Assembly: GCF_001593005.1 (NCBI RefSeq) | Contig: NZ_LQZQ01000051.1 | Span: forward strand, 1 to 64,000 | Direction: 5' to 3' | From: Roseivirga ehrenbergii | Lineage (GTDB): Bacteria; Bacteroidota; Bacteroidia; Cytophagales; Cyclobacteriaceae | DNA: 64,000 bases | In this document: piece after piece, positions 7,080 to 16,555 of the stretch | Layout of the letters: every line of letters starts with the position of its first letter | Position numbering within the stretch: position 1 is the first letter of the stretch | Translations under genes and position numbers: made by a program | The notes under the pieces: model-generated | The model's database searches: none | What the model saw: only the letters and a program-made list of their open reading frames with translations | What the model was told of the DNA's origin: nothing

Positions 7080-9326
7080 TTAATTTGGTATTGAAAAATA
7101 GAATGTGCTACCACGATCGGGTTGAGATTCGACCCATATTTTGCCACCGTGTAGTTCAGCTATTTTCAGACAGCGAGCTAGTCCAATCCCCGTGCCTTCA
7201 TATGAATCTTGATTATGAAGTCGTTGAAAAATGACAAATATTTTTTCTTTATATTTTTCCTCAATGCCTATTCCATTATCCTTTACAGCAAATATGTTTT
7301 GGTTCATTTCTTTTTTTACTGAAATGTTAATTTCGGGGGTCGTATTTGGCTTAGAGTATTTTATAGCATTGGATATCAGGTTTTGGAAAAGTGAACGTAG
7401 CTCATGTTCATAGCCTTTAACTTGAACTAGTCTGTCGATGTTCAGCTTAACTTTCTTTTTTTCTAATTGGACTGATAAATCAATTTTTATCTGTTCTACT
7501 ATGTTATTACAATCAACAAGAGTTGGTTCCTTTTCGTATTTCCCAATGCTTGTATACTCTAATAATGCATGCAGCAAGTCTTGCATTCGCTCTACAGACC
7601 GAGTAATATAATTTAGGTACAGATTTGAATCTTCATCCAGTTGGTTATTGTATTTCCAATTAAGTAGCTCCACATAATTTGCTACTGTTCTAAGTGGCTC
7701 CTGTAAATCATGCGAGGCGATGTAAGCAAATTGATTGAGCTCTTTGTTTTTTTGTTCGAGTAATTGTAAGTGTTGATGGACTAATAACTCTGCCTTTTTT
7801 TGTTCTGTGATGTCTTGAAATGTACCAGTAACTTTAACTGTAACTCCATTTTGGATGATTGGCCTACCAATCGAACGAACCCATAGATGTTTTCCTTTTG
7901 CGGTTATAAATTTAACCTCTAAATCGAATGATTCATTTAGGTCAATGGCGTTTTGAACAGCTTTTTCAATTTTAGGTCGATCATCGGGGTGATAATATTT
8001 AATTCCTTCTGATAAGACCGGTTTTTTATTAGGGTCTAGTTCATAAATTAAGTATGTCTCCTCTGTCCAATCAATTTCTAATGAATTAACATCTAACTCC
8101 CACCCGCCAATTTTAGCCGTCTCACTCATTCTAGCTAATAAAGCTTCGTTTTTTCTAAGATCTTCCTCAGCCAACCTTTGTTTGGTAATGTCATAAACAA
8201 TGCCTTCGCGAAACATTACTTTGCCAGCGGTATTACGTCTAATGTAGGTGGTGTCGAGCACCCATTTTATTTCTCCATTTTTAGTGATGAGTCTATATGG
8301 TTCATGATGATACATGTTGTTGGTATCACTTTGATTAGCTCTTACCACTTCTTTAGATACTCTTTCTATATCATCTGGATGGATTATGTCGTCATAGCGT
8401 ATTACTCTGTTTAAAAAGTCTTCAGTAGAGTATCCTGTCAACTCTACAACGTTTTTTGATACAAAATCAACAGGTAAATCTTTAATGTTTTTCCACCGAA
8501 AAACTACGGCTGGACTTCGGTTGATTATATTATAGGCATACCTAAGGGCTGCTTGAGCTTCTTTCCTCTCCGTTATGTCTTGCATTGTGCCAATTGACCC
8601 AATAAAGTTGTTGTTCTTATCGTATTTTGCTTCTGCTATTAGCTCAAGATGCAACCATTTTCCGCTGGAATGTTTTGCTCTAAATTCAAACTTAGTCGTT
8701 TTTTCGCTTGTCAAAGACTTTACTAGTTTCTCAAATAATGGTTGATCATTTGGGTGAATTAGTTCGTAGAAACTATCTCTTTGTGGTGTGAAAAGATTCG
8801 GGTTTAAACCGAATAAGGAAAAGAGCTCATCAGACCACCAGATTTCATTAGTAGGTAAGGATGTGTCAAAGCTTCCAATTTTAGCCACTTTTTGGGCTTG
8901 GTTAAGATTATATTCTGCGTCTTGATTTATGTCTTTATTTAAGAGGTAGTTAACTTTTGACTTGCTTTCAGTAATGTCTAAATGGACAGCGGTATAGCAT
9001 TCAATTTTTCCTTGATCGTTTATCGAGGGAACAATAGATGACTGAGTCCAGAAGTAGGCTCCATTTTTCTTTCGGTTTTTCAACTCTCCTTTCCAGGCAT
9101 GGTTAGAAGAAATTTGACTATCAATGGTTGAAATGAGGCTGTGATTTTCACCCAATAATTCTTCTCGACTGTAGCCCGAGATGTTACAAAAATTGTCGTT
9201 TACGAAAGTGAAGTTGCCTTTCGTATCAACAACAGAAATAATAGAAGCATGATTTAATGCTTCGAGAAGTGTCTTTTCATCTCTACTAGTTTTGGCTAGT
9301 TCATGTGTGTCTTCGGTTTTAGACAT
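7080..9326 (-). CDS. Multi-PAS sensor histidine kinase
   Basis: A 748-residue soluble histidine kinase. Four PAS/PAC units are visible, roughly at 20-135, 140-255, 260-385 and 390-515, each ending in a DITE/DITK-type PAC motif. The dimerisation/phosphoacceptor helix has His539 in ASHDLQEPLR, of the kind found in phytochrome-like kinases, followed by an ATPase domain with NLISNAIKYS, DNGIGIE and GTGIGLA. No transmembrane segment is seen, so sensing is cytoplasmic; no Cys or His that clearly marks haem or flavin binding was recognised. It sits six bases upstream of a single-domain response regulator, its probable substrate. Confidence 0.93.
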   Translation of the reverse strand: MSKTEDTHELAKTSRDEKTLLEALNHASIISVVDTKGNFTFVNDNFCNISGYSREELLGENHSLISTIDSQISSNHAWKGELKNRKKNGAYFWTQSSIVPSINDQGKIECYTAVHLDITESKSKVNYLLNKDINQDAEYNLNQAQKVAKIGSFDTSLPTNEIWWSDELFSLFGLNPNLFTPQRDSFYELIHPNDQPLFEKLVKSLTSEKTTKFEFRAKHSSGKWLHLELIAEAKYDKNNNFIGSIGTMQDITERKEAQAALRYAYNIINRSPAVVFRWKNIKDLPVDFVSKNVVELTGYSTEDFLNRVIRYDDIIHPDDIERVSKEVVRANQSDTNNMYHHEPYRLITKNGEIKWVLDTTYIRRNTAGKVMFREGIVYDITKQRLAEEDLRKNEALLARMSETAKIGGWELDVNSLEIDWTEETYLIYELDPNKKPVLSEGIKYYHPDDRPKIEKAVQNAIDLNESFDLEVKFITAKGKHLWVRSIGRPIIQNGVTVKVTGTFQDITEQKKAELLVHQHLQLLEQKNKELNQFAYIASHDLQEPLRTVANYVELLNWKYNNQLDEDSNLYLNYITRSVERMQDLLHALLEYTSIGKYEKEPTLVDCNNIVEQIKIDLSVQLEKKKVKLNIDRLVQVKGYEHELRSLFQNLISNAIKYSKPNTTPEINISVKKEMNQNIFAVKDNGIGIEEKYKEKIFVIFQRLHNQDSYEGTGIGLARCLKIAELHGGKIWVESQPDRGSTFYFSIPN

Positions 9327-9533
9327 TAATTTTTATAGTGAATTGTCTTATTACGTATCAGTCTTTATCTGATAATTTAAACTCCTGATAAGTTACTTAA
9401 ATATATACTAAATGCCATGTTGTACTTTATTTCTGATGAACTGAAATAATGAAGTGTCCTTTTTTTGAAGTAAATGCACAAGTTTACAAGATTTGTGAAA
9501 TCCATTTTTTAAGCCCAGTATATGAAAACAAAA

Positions 9534-9561
9534 AAACCTCAACCATTTCTGATTGAGGTTT
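9534..9561 (-). terminator. Intrinsic terminator after the E2 gene
   Basis: A nine-base stem (9534-9542 with 9553-9561) with a run of T on the minus strand (A at 9528-9536) lies 22 bases past the E2 stop codon. The rest of the 9327-9583 gap shows nothing I can name. Confidence 0.8.
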
Positions 9562-9583
9562 ATGGTTAATTTTCTCTGGAATA

Positions 9584-10888
9584 TTATAAGGTCTGTTTTA
9601 GATCGAATTTCTCTAAATAATCAGCTACTCTTCTTACCACCATTCCACCTAAAGATCCATCAACAACTCTGTGGTCGTATGAGTGTGAAAGGAACATCTT
9701 ATGACGAATTGCAATTGCATCACCAGAAGGAGTTTCAATTACTGCGGGCTTTTTAACCACCGCACCTAAAGCCATAATTGCAACTTGAGGTTGCATGATA
9801 ATTGGAGTTCCCATTACGTTACCGAAAGAGCCAACGTTTGAAACGGTGAATGTACCTCCTTGCAAATCGTCTGGCGTCAATTTGTTTTCACGTGCTTTTT
9901 TAGCCAAGGCGTTTACCTTCTTAGTAAGGCCAGTTAAGTTGTATTGGTCAGCTCGGTGAATTACAGGAACGATAAGGTTACCACTAGGTAAAGCTACAGC
10001 TAAACCGATGTTGATGTCTTTTTTCTTAATGATTCTAGAGCCGTCTACCTGAATATTAATCATTGGGTAGTCCTTAATGGCTTTTACAATGGCCTCAATA
10101 AAGATTGGGGTAAAGGTAATTGGCTCACCTTCTCTTTCCATAAAACCATTTTTCACCTTGTTTCTCCATGCAACTACATTCGATACATCTGCTTCAACAA
10201 AAGAAGTAACGTGTGGAGAAATGCGTTTAGAGTCTACCATTCGCTCGGCAATCATCTTACGCATTCTGTCCATTTCTATGATTTCATCTTCGCCTGAAAT
10301 AGAAACTGGCATTTGTTTCGGAGCCGACTGCGCTGGCGCAGACGGTGCTGTTTGCGTCTGAGTAGGAGCTGCTGCTACACCACCTTGTGGCCTGTTTTTA
10401 ACGTAGGCCAAAATATCTTTTTTAGTTACTCTGTCTTCTCTACCAGTGCCTGGAACTCTTTCCAATTCACTCATAGAAATGCCTTCTTCACGGGCAATGT
10501 TCATTACCAAAGGTGAATAGAACCTATCGCCAGAGGGTTTCTCTAATACGACCGCTTGATTATTGGAAGTGGCTTCTGCAGGTTTTTCACTTGCGGTGGT
10601 AGCTTTAGTGGCTTCCACAGCTGGTGTAGTATCACCACCAGCAGATGCTTCTGTTTCTATTCGGGCAATTGGAGCTCCGACAGCCACTACATCGCCTTCT
10701 TTTACTAATATTTCTTTTAAAACACCTGCGTGAATGGCAGGAACTTCAGTGTCTACCTTGTCTGTGGCTACTTCCAATACAGACTCATCGGCTTCAATTG
10801 TGTCGCCTTCCTGTTTTAGCCAAGTCAAGACCGTGCCTTCCATTATACTCTCGCCCATTTTAGGCATCACCATTTCTACAAGTGCCAT
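9584..10888 (-). CDS. 2-oxo acid dehydrogenase E2 acyltransferase
   Basis: Lipoate-dependent acyltransferase core of a 2-oxo acid dehydrogenase complex, 434 residues. Domains: one lipoyl domain (1-80) with lipoyl-lysine Lys44 in EVATDKVDTE, an Ala/Pro/Thr-rich linker, an E1/E3-binding domain near 120-157 (SPLVMNIAREEGI...), a second linker, and the catalytic domain with the SYDHRVVDG active-site motif (His about 405, Asp about 409). The stand-alone fused E1 at 59648 could be its partner. Whether the complex uses branched-chain 2-oxo acids or pyruvate cannot be told here; the branched-chain option is common for this gene type in Bacteroidota. Confidence 0.92.
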   Translation of the reverse strand: MALVEMVMPKMGESIMEGTVLTWLKQEGDTIEADESVLEVATDKVDTEVPAIHAGVLKEILVKEGDVVAVGAPIARIETEASAGGDTTPAVEATKATTASEKPAEATSNNQAVVLEKPSGDRFYSPLVMNIAREEGISMSELERVPGTGREDRVTKKDILAYVKNRPQGGVAAAPTQTQTAPSAPAQSAPKQMPVSISGEDEIIEMDRMRKMIAERMVDSKRISPHVTSFVEADVSNVVAWRNKVKNGFMEREGEPITFTPIFIEAIVKAIKDYPMINIQVDGSRIIKKKDINIGLAVALPSGNLIVPVIHRADQYNLTGLTKKVNALAKKARENKLTPDDLQGGTFTVSNVGSFGNVMGTPIIMQPQVAIMALGAVVKKPAVIETPSGDAIAIRHKMFLSHSYDHRVVDGSLGGMVVRRVADYLEKFDLKQTL

Positions 10889-10931
10889 ATTCTTATGTTC
10901 TTAGAGATTAAAAACGTTCGCATTAAAAAGA

Positions 10932-10961
10932 CAAAAATAGCATTAAACCAAATATTATCAA
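10932..10961 (-). promoter_or_regulatory. Probable promoter of the E2 gene
   Basis: On the minus strand TATTTTTG (10932-10939) matches the Bacteroidota -7 consensus TAnnTTTG, with TTG (10959-10961) 19 bases upstream. It lies 44 bases before the E2 start, between cinA and E2, so E2 need not depend on the metZ-cinA transcript. Confidence 0.55.
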
Positions 10962-10965
10962 TGTT

Positions 10966-12213
10966 CTATTGGCTCAAACTTTTTCTAACCAAATTTAATA
11001 CGGCTATTTCTGTTAATTCAATATTTAATATTCTATTCTGTGTTAATTGAAGTCGTTTGGTTATGGTTTGTTTGCCATCTGCAAAGGCAATCCATACTGT
11101 TCCGACTGGTTTTTCTTCAGAACCACCGCCTGGTCCGGCAATTCCACTACTAGCTACACCTATGTCTGAGTTAAATTTTTCTCTAACCCTCTCGGCCATT
11201 TCTTTAACGCATTCTTCGCTTACCGCACCATGTTTTTCAAGTGTGGAAGCCTTCACACCTAACACATCAATCTTAAATTGGTTGTGGTAAGGTACAATTC
11301 CGCCCTGAAAGTAAGCAGATGATCCGGGAATTTGAGTGATTTTATGTTGAATAAATCCACCTGAACAACTTTCTGCAAGGGCAATTGTTTTCTTTTGGGC
11401 CAGTAGAAGCTGTCCAATGGCTTCTTCTAGGCTCGTTTCATCATAACCATAAATGTATTTACCGCCTAGAGGAATAAATGCTTCAATCAGTTGTTGCACA
11501 TCTTTTTCCAGTTGACTGCGGTCGTCACCAATGGCAGTAAGTCTTAATTTCACATGGCCAACACTCGGAAGATAGGCCAAGCGAATATGAGGAGGGAGGG
11601 CGTTTTCCCAATCTTTTATTTTATCTGCTAGAAAGGATTCGCCAATTCCTACCGTTCTAATTACCTTATGGTAAATTACTGGGGTTTGAAAGAAAGTACG
11701 AACCTTCGGAATAATGAATTCCTTCATTACGTTCTTCATCTCATGGGGTACGCCTGGCATAGAAACAAATATTTTCCCGTTTCTTTCATACCATGTGCAA
11801 GGTGCCGTGCCCAAAGAGTTATGAATCACCTCGGCAATTTCAGGAACTAGCGCCTGCCTTTTATTCATTTCTGTAAAATCTCTTCCTCGTTTTTCGAAGA
11901 AGTCTTTCACGTGTGCCAAAACACTAGCGTTTTCTACAATTTTGCAACCAAAATATTTGGCCAGACTGGGCATAGTAAGGTCGTCATTTGTAGGGCCTAA
12001 ACCGCCCGTAATTAACACCAAATCTGCTCGGCTTTCGGCTTCTGTAAATGCATGCAGTATATCTGGTTCATTGTCGCCAACAGTAGTTTTTCTCACTACT
12101 CTAACGCCTAGTAGGTCGAGCTGAGCACTCATCCATTGAGCATTGGTATCTAAAATTTGACCAAAGAGAATTTCATCTCCAATGGTCAGGATTTCCGCAG
12201 TTACGTTTTTCAT
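10966..12213 (-). CDS. cinA: CinA-type nicotinamide-nucleotide amidase / competence-damage protein
   Basis: A full-length CinA of 415 residues. The N-terminal MoCF-like domain (about 1-170) opens AEILTIGDEILFGQ and contains LITGGLGPTNDD; in long CinA proteins it is linked to ADP-ribose pyrophosphatase activity. The C-terminal CinA domain (about 255-415) has LAESCSGG and the GIAGPGGGSEEKPVGTVW stretch and is tied to nicotinamide mononucleotide deamidation in NAD recycling. It follows metZ by seven bases, so they share a transcript. Both activities are family knowledge rather than something visible here. Confidence 0.94.
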   Translation of the reverse strand: MKNVTAEILTIGDEILFGQILDTNAQWMSAQLDLLGVRVVRKTTVGDNEPDILHAFTEAESRADLVLITGGLGPTNDDLTMPSLAKYFGCKIVENASVLAHVKDFFEKRGRDFTEMNKRQALVPEIAEVIHNSLGTAPCTWYERNGKIFVSMPGVPHEMKNVMKEFIIPKVRTFFQTPVIYHKVIRTVGIGESFLADKIKDWENALPPHIRLAYLPSVGHVKLRLTAIGDDRSQLEKDVQQLIEAFIPLGGKYIYGYDETSLEEAIGQLLLAQKKTIALAESCSGGFIQHKITQIPGSSAYFQGGIVPYHNQFKIDVLGVKASTLEKHGAVSEECVKEMAERVREKFNSDIGVASSGIAGPGGGSEEKPVGTVWIAFADGKQTITKRLQLTQNRILNIELTEIAVLNLVRKSLSQ

Positions 12214-12220
12214 ATGGAAA

Positions 12221-13402
12221 TTATTGGGCGGCTTTTAAGGCTTGCTCAATGTCGGTTATAATATCTGTAATGTGCTCTAAACCTACTGAAACCCTAATCA
12301 GTTCCGGAGTTATTCCCACTTTTATTCTCTCTTCTTCCGAGAGTTTTGCATGTGTGGTAGAAGAAGGGTGAGTTACAATGGTTCGGCTATCGCCTAAATT
12401 CGCAGTAAGGGAACAGATTTTAATGTTGTTCAAAAATACTCTTCCGCTTTCTAAACCTCCTTTAATGCCAAACGCGACCATTGCTCCACCAGCCTTCATT
12501 TGTTTTTTAGCCACTTCATACATAGGGTGTGACTTTAAGAATGGGTATTTAACCCATTCCACAAATTCAGAATTTTCGAGAAATTCAGCCAGCTTGAGTG
12601 CATTTTCAGAATGGCGATCCATGCGTACAGCCAAGGTTTCTAAGCTTTTAGAAATTACCCAGGCATTAAAGGCAGAAAGGGCAGGGCCAGTGCTTCTGCT
12701 AAAGGCATAGATTTCATCTATCAATTCCTTTTTACCAACCGTAATCCCACCCATTACACGGCCTTGTCCGTCCATGAATTTGGTGGCCGAATGAATAACT
12801 AAGTCGGCACCGTATTGAATCGGTTGTTGTAGGTAAGGTGTAGCAAAGCAGTTGTCGACTACTAAAATCAGTTTGTGTTTTTTTGCAAAATGACCCAACC
12901 ATTCTAAATCAATAATATCTACAGCTGGGTTTGTTGGGGTTTCTACATATAAAATTTTGCTATTGGGTTGAACCGCATTGTCCCAATCGCTGGTATTGTC
13001 AATGTCCACATAAGTGGTGTCGATTTTCCATTTGGATAATATTTTACCTAAAACGGTATGGGTTGAACCAAAAATGGATCGACAAGAAATGATGTGGTCG
13101 CCAGAGGAAAGTAAGGCAGCGAATGTAGAGAAAATGGCAGCCATTCCTGAAGCAAAAGCGTAACCCGCTTCGGCCTTTTCCATTTTGCAAACCTTGTCTA
13201 CGAGTTCTTGTAGGTTTGGATTGCTAAAGCGGCTATAAATGTTTTTGTCGTTCTCACCAGCAAAAGCCGCACGCATTTCTTCCGCGTCCTCATAAGTGAA
13301 GCTAGAAGTAAGGTACATAGGAGTAGAGTGTTCCTGCGCATGTGTGCCTTCAATCTGAGTGCGAATTGCCTCGGTTTCGAATTGTTTTTGCTTCTCTTTC
13401 AT
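12221..13402 (-). CDS. metZ: O-succinylhomoserine sulfhydrylase-type PLP enzyme
   Basis: Cys/Met-metabolism PLP enzyme of the gamma family, 393 residues. Pyridoxal lysine is Lys208 in HSATKFMDGQGR, and YSRFSNPN, AFASGMAAI and the C-terminal VGLEH ending are typical. Best fit is MetZ, which makes homocysteine from O-succinylhomoserine and sulfide; cystathionine gamma-synthase or beta-lyase are the alternatives in this highly similar family. cinA follows seven bases later. No other methionine genes are nearby, so the exact activity is not fixed by context. Confidence 0.82.
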   Translation of the reverse strand: MKEKQKQFETEAIRTQIEGTHAQEHSTPMYLTSSFTYEDAEEMRAAFAGENDKNIYSRFSNPNLQELVDKVCKMEKAEAGYAFASGMAAIFSTFAALLSSGDHIISCRSIFGSTHTVLGKILSKWKIDTTYVDIDNTSDWDNAVQPNSKILYVETPTNPAVDIIDLEWLGHFAKKHKLILVVDNCFATPYLQQPIQYGADLVIHSATKFMDGQGRVMGGITVGKKELIDEIYAFSRSTGPALSAFNAWVISKSLETLAVRMDRHSENALKLAEFLENSEFVEWVKYPFLKSHPMYEVAKKQMKAGGAMVAFGIKGGLESGRVFLNNIKICSLTANLGDSRTIVTHPSSTTHAKLSEEERIKVGITPELIRVSVGLEHITDIITDIEQALKAAQ

Positions 13403-13419
13403 TCAAATCATTTCTGACC

Positions 13420-13427
13420 CAAATATA
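13420..13427 (-). promoter_or_regulatory. Probable -7 box of metZ-cinA
   Basis: TATATTTG on the minus strand fits TAnnTTTG and ends 18 bases before the metZ ATG. No good -33 element is seen. Confidence 0.4.
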
Positions 13428-13552
13428 CATTCGGAAACAGCTAGAGAAAAGGATTCCTATTATTCTTGAATAAGTATGCGAATAGAGTAAGCCATCTGAC
13501 CTTGAAAATCTGTAAATTCGTGAACTTTACAGTTGAATTTAATCAATCCGAA

Positions 13553-14332
13553 ATGAAAAAATGTTTAATGGTTTTCCTTATGGCATCCCTAATGGGCTGT
13601 GGAGGAACAAAAACTGAGAATAAAATTGAAGAGGTAAAAGTGATTTCGCCAAAAACAGAACATCACTCAGAAAGCATCACTAAAGTTTTTGATGCTCATG
13701 GTGGTTTTGGTAATTGGTCTGAAATGAAGCAGCTTTCTTATGATATGTCCAATGGACAACATCACTTGATTGAGCTCCAAAGTAGGTATACCCGAATTGA
13801 ATCAGAAAATGACACCACAGGTTTTGATGGTAATGAGGTTTGGGTAACCCCAGCAACGGTCAATGCTTCCAGAGCTCGAATGACCTATAATCTATATTTT
13901 TACTTTTATGCGTTTCCTTTTGTGGTAGGCGATGAAGGAGTTATTTATGAAGATGTAGAGCCAATGAACATCCTAGGTACTACTTATAATGGAGTTAAAA
14001 TATCGTATGAAAACGGAATAGGTGAGTCTTCAAAAGATAATTACATTATTTATTCCGATCCGGAAACCAATAAAATGGCTTGGCTAATGTATACTGCCAC
14101 TTTTGGTGGAGAAGAGGCAAGTGACAGGTGGAGCTTAATTAAGTATGATCAATGGCAAACCATTAACGGAATTACCATTCCAAAATCTTTGCAGTGGTAT
14201 CAATATAAAGACGGAGAAGTGGGCGGAATGAGAAATGAGCTGCTTTTCGAGAATGTAAAGCTTTCAAAGGAAGTTCCAAACATGGATAATTTCAAAATGC
14301 CTGAAGGTGCACAAATAGCTCCAAGAGGTTAA
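13553..14332 (+). CDS. Putative lipoprotein of unknown function
   Basis: About 259 residues from the ATG at 13553, which begins a lipoprotein signal peptide (MKKCLMVFLMASLMGCGG, lipidated Cys at 16). An in-frame ATG at 13466 would put 29 non-signal residues in front and is less likely. The mature part starts with a charged linker, then a beta-rich region with FDAHGGFGNWSEMKQLSY, WYQYKDGEVGG and similar aromatic motifs, reminiscent of Bacteroidota outer-membrane lipoprotein-like proteins of the LolA/DUF6503 type (tentative). A strong terminator follows at 14353, so it is probably its own unit. Role unknown. Confidence 0.75.
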   Translation: MKKCLMVFLMASLMGCGGTKTENKIEEVKVISPKTEHHSESITKVFDAHGGFGNWSEMKQLSYDMSNGQHHLIELQSRYTRIESENDTTGFDGNEVWVTPATVNASRARMTYNLYFYFYAFPFVVGDEGVIYEDVEPMNILGTTYNGVKISYENGIGESSKDNYIIYSDPETNKMAWLMYTATFGGEEASDRWSLIKYDQWQTINGITIPKSLQWYQYKDGEVGGMRNELLFENVKLSKEVPNMDNFKMPEGAQIAPRG

Positions 14333-14352
14333 AGCTTAGTTTAATTTTCATG

Positions 14353-14388
14353 AAATGTCGCAATGGGTTTATTCCTGTTGCGACATTT
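14353..14388 (+). terminator. Intrinsic terminator after the 13553-14332 lipoprotein gene
   Basis: Eleven-base stem (14353-14363 with 14378-14388), 14-base loop, and eight T at 14386-14393, 20 bases after the stop codon. The remaining stretch to 14638 shows no convincing gene although a frame is open through it. Confidence 0.88.
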
Positions 14389-14637
14389 TTTTTGTGCAGA
14401 TTCTTACTCAAAAACTCGGCAAGAAATGACAAGCGAATGAGTCATTCTTTCCCCATATTTGTCCGCTTACAAGATTCTTGTTTTCATTTTGACAGCAATT
14501 TTCTCTATTCGAAAAGAAAACTTTGTGAAAAGTTGCTAAAAGAGCTGTTTAGTGAAAATAATAGTTACTTGGAACAGAACTTGCTTGAAGAGAAATCGTT
14601 TAACGAAGCCATATATATGAAACCAAATTCACACAAC

Positions 14638-15114
14638 ATGAAAAGCATCTTTAAATTAGTGCCAGTCTTCTGTTTACTGCTCTTTGTAATGTCTTCTTGT
14701 AAGAGTCAAAAAGCGGTGGTTGATGCCAACCAAGAACCAGAAGAAGTTATTGAAGAAACCACTCCCGAGCCAACACCTCCTGTAAAGAAGGAAGAACCAA
14801 AAGAAGACCCAGAGGCGGCCAATAGGGCGCTTGACGCTAGGTTGTCTAATTATTTTGGGCAAATCGCGAATGCTTCTTCTATTAACGCAGCAAATAATAA
14901 TATCAGAGAAGCCGTTGGAATGTTTAGTAATGGAGAAGCTCCAGTATTGATCATTTTTTACGCAGCCAATGGAACTGAAGATTTTGACGAACCAACTACG
15001 ATTACTAAGTACCTTAACTATTTAAAGGACCTTAAGAAGGCTCCACACAAGGTAAAAGAAATGGTGATGGATTCTCAAGGCAGAATCAAGGAACTAGTAT
15101 TAGTAAAGAAATAG
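14638..15114 (+). CDS. Small exported lipoprotein, first gene of an exported-protein operon
   Basis: About 158 residues starting at the ATG at 14638, which heads a clear lipoprotein signal (hydrophobic core then MSSC, lipidated Cys at 21). After it comes a Glu/Pro/Lys-rich linker (about 30-65) of the kind that spans peptidoglycan, then a compact domain with LSNYFGQIANASSINAANN, PVLIIFYA and a TTITKYLNYLKDLKK motif. An in-frame ATG at 14617 is possible; the frame is open as far back as 14350 but the extra sequence is not signal-like. It is followed after 26 bases by three more exported proteins. No known function; I believe similar proteins occur elsewhere in Bacteroidota. Confidence 0.78.
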   Translation: MKSIFKLVPVFCLLLFVMSSCKSQKAVVDANQEPEEVIEETTPEPTPPVKKEEPKEDPEAANRALDARLSNYFGQIANASSINAANNNIREAVGMFSNGEAPVLIIFYAANGTEDFDEPTTITKYLNYLKDLKKAPHKVKEMVMDSQGRIKELVLVKK

Positions 15115-15140
15115 TCAAAAATACCCTAACACAAGAAATT

Positions 15141-15725
15141 ATGAACAATCAAATATTTAAAAGACTTTCTTATGTGGTTGCTTTAATGGCTTTTTTTGCT
15201 GTTTCAACCCAAGCTCAAAGTCCTGTAGACCCCAATCGTGAAAAAGCAATTGACTCACTAGCCTTAGAAAAAGTTAAAGACTTAGGAAAGTACATTGCCA
15301 TTATTGGTAATAAGGATACTCCTTTTTCTGAAGCCAACCGCGTAATGGATAGGGCCGAAGAATTATTCGCTCCGGGTAGCGAAATGGGTGTGTCATCACT
15401 CGCTTCGGAAGAAATTAAGTACTACAAAGTACGTGAGTATTTCCAGCGATTAATGGCGCTTAACTATGATAAGGTAAATATTGAATGGTACGATGTTCAA
15501 TATATATCTGATTTAGAAAGACAGCCTGATGGCCGTTATGTTGGTGTAGTTACTATCTATCAGAAGTTTGAAGGAACTACCGCGGATAAAATGAACTATA
15601 AAGACACAACTAAAAAGGATATTACCATTTACGTAGAAAAGAAAAAGACTCAGATTGCTGGTAGAACTATCGAATTTTGGGACGTAATTTTAGGCGATAT
15701 CAGAGTATCTGAAACTTCAGTATGA
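15141..15725 (+). CDS. Exported protein of unknown function (operon gene 2)
   Basis: A 194-residue protein with a cleavable signal peptide (cleavage expected after AVSTQAQ, about residue 26). The mature part begins with a helical stretch VKDLGKYIAIIGNKDTPFSEA and ends in a beta-rich region with DGRYVGVVTIYQKFEGT. The same order of motifs is visible in the N-terminal region of the LRR protein two genes on (see findings), so the domain seems to be shared. Its stop overlaps the next start (ATGA). Function unknown; periplasmic or surface location is inferred from the signal peptide. Confidence 0.75.
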   Translation: MNNQIFKRLSYVVALMAFFAVSTQAQSPVDPNREKAIDSLALEKVKDLGKYIAIIGNKDTPFSEANRVMDRAEELFAPGSEMGVSSLASEEIKYYKVREYFQRLMALNYDKVNIEWYDVQYISDLERQPDGRYVGVVTIYQKFEGTTADKMNYKDTTKKDITIYVEKKKTQIAGRTIEFWDVILGDIRVSETSV

Positions 15726-16555
15726 AAAAACTAATTCTTCTTTCACTTTCTTTTTTCTTCGTTTTTACCTCATATTCTTCTGCCCAAATTGTGGGTGAAA
15801 ATTATGAAATCGAGCAGCAACTGTTGGCAAGCACGAAGCAACTCAATCAGTTTTTTAAGCGCTTTAACGGAGAAGAAGACGTAAAAGGAAGAACGTTTGA
15901 GCCTGATGATAGGCAATATCGCAATGAAAGATTGCGTAAAAAATACCTCAGTATCCTCTTCGATGAGGAGGATACTGATATTTCTTCTCAAGCCAAGAAT
16001 GACTTTATCGAAAGAGTAACTCAAGGCGATAATCCTGAATTTTTAAACCTGCACTCTACAGATTGGTTTGCAGTAGTAAACACTACTTTTCTCTACAAAG
16101 GGAAAGAAATGCCATTACTGCTCTATATGAAAATTCAGCAGGAGGCACTTGGTTACGAATGGGTTATAGCCGATGTGGCTTTCGATCCTTACAAAACCAT
16201 GTTTGACAAGCAGCGAGGCGAAACCAAAGTGTTTTTGCACCCAATGAGCCACGAGCTTGACTTTATGAATTTACGAAAGGCCCTTGTGAAAGGAGGCGTT
16301 CCAGAATCATATACTTTGGCCGATTACAAACCAGATTTCTTGACCATATTTCTCTATGAGGTAAAAATGGGAATTCTTCAATTTCAAACTGTAAACCGAA
16401 TGAATTACCATTTCTTTGGTATTGATGGCTGGTACTTTTCTCTCACCAATTTTAATCGTGCCAACGATAATTCAGGTTGGTTAATTTCAGACTTACTTCA
16501 AGTCAACACTTCTCAAAAGGAAGATTTATTGAAAATAATTTATGAGAAGAAATAG
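15722..16555 (+). CDS. Exported protein of unknown function (operon gene 3)
   Basis: A 277-residue protein with a clear signal peptide (hydrophobic core LILLSLSFFFVFT, cleavage near SSAQ at 22). Early in the mature part is LNQFFKRFNGEEDVKGR, a motif I associate with Bacteroidota-only uncharacterised proteins; a later part is aromatic (WFAVVNTTFLYKGKE, YHFFGIDGWYFSLTNF). Start overlaps the previous stop by four bases (ATGA) and its own stop overlaps the next start by 14 bases, so translation is coupled through the operon. No function recognised. Confidence 0.75.
   Translation: MKKLILLSLSFFFVFTSYSSAQIVGENYEIEQQLLASTKQLNQFFKRFNGEEDVKGRTFEPDDRQYRNERLRKKYLSILFDEEDTDISSQAKNDFIERVTQGDNPEFLNLHSTDWFAVVNTTFLYKGKEMPLLLYMKIQQEALGYEWVIADVAFDPYKTMFDKQRGETKVFLHPMSHELDFMNLRKALVKGGVPESYTLADYKPDFLTIFLYEVKMGILQFQTVNRMNYHFFGIDGWYFSLTNFNRANDNSGWLISDLLQVNTSQKEDLLKIIYEKK

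Noticed and set aside
9474-9583. 35-codon plus-strand frame starting ATGAAGTGTCC
   Set aside because: It runs through the E2 terminator hairpin, with no supporting motif or start context.
14350-14637. N-terminal extension of the 14638 lipoprotein
   Set aside because: The frame is open but the sequence before residue 97 overlaps a terminator and lacks a start near a ribosome site, whereas 14638 begins a good lipoprotein signal.
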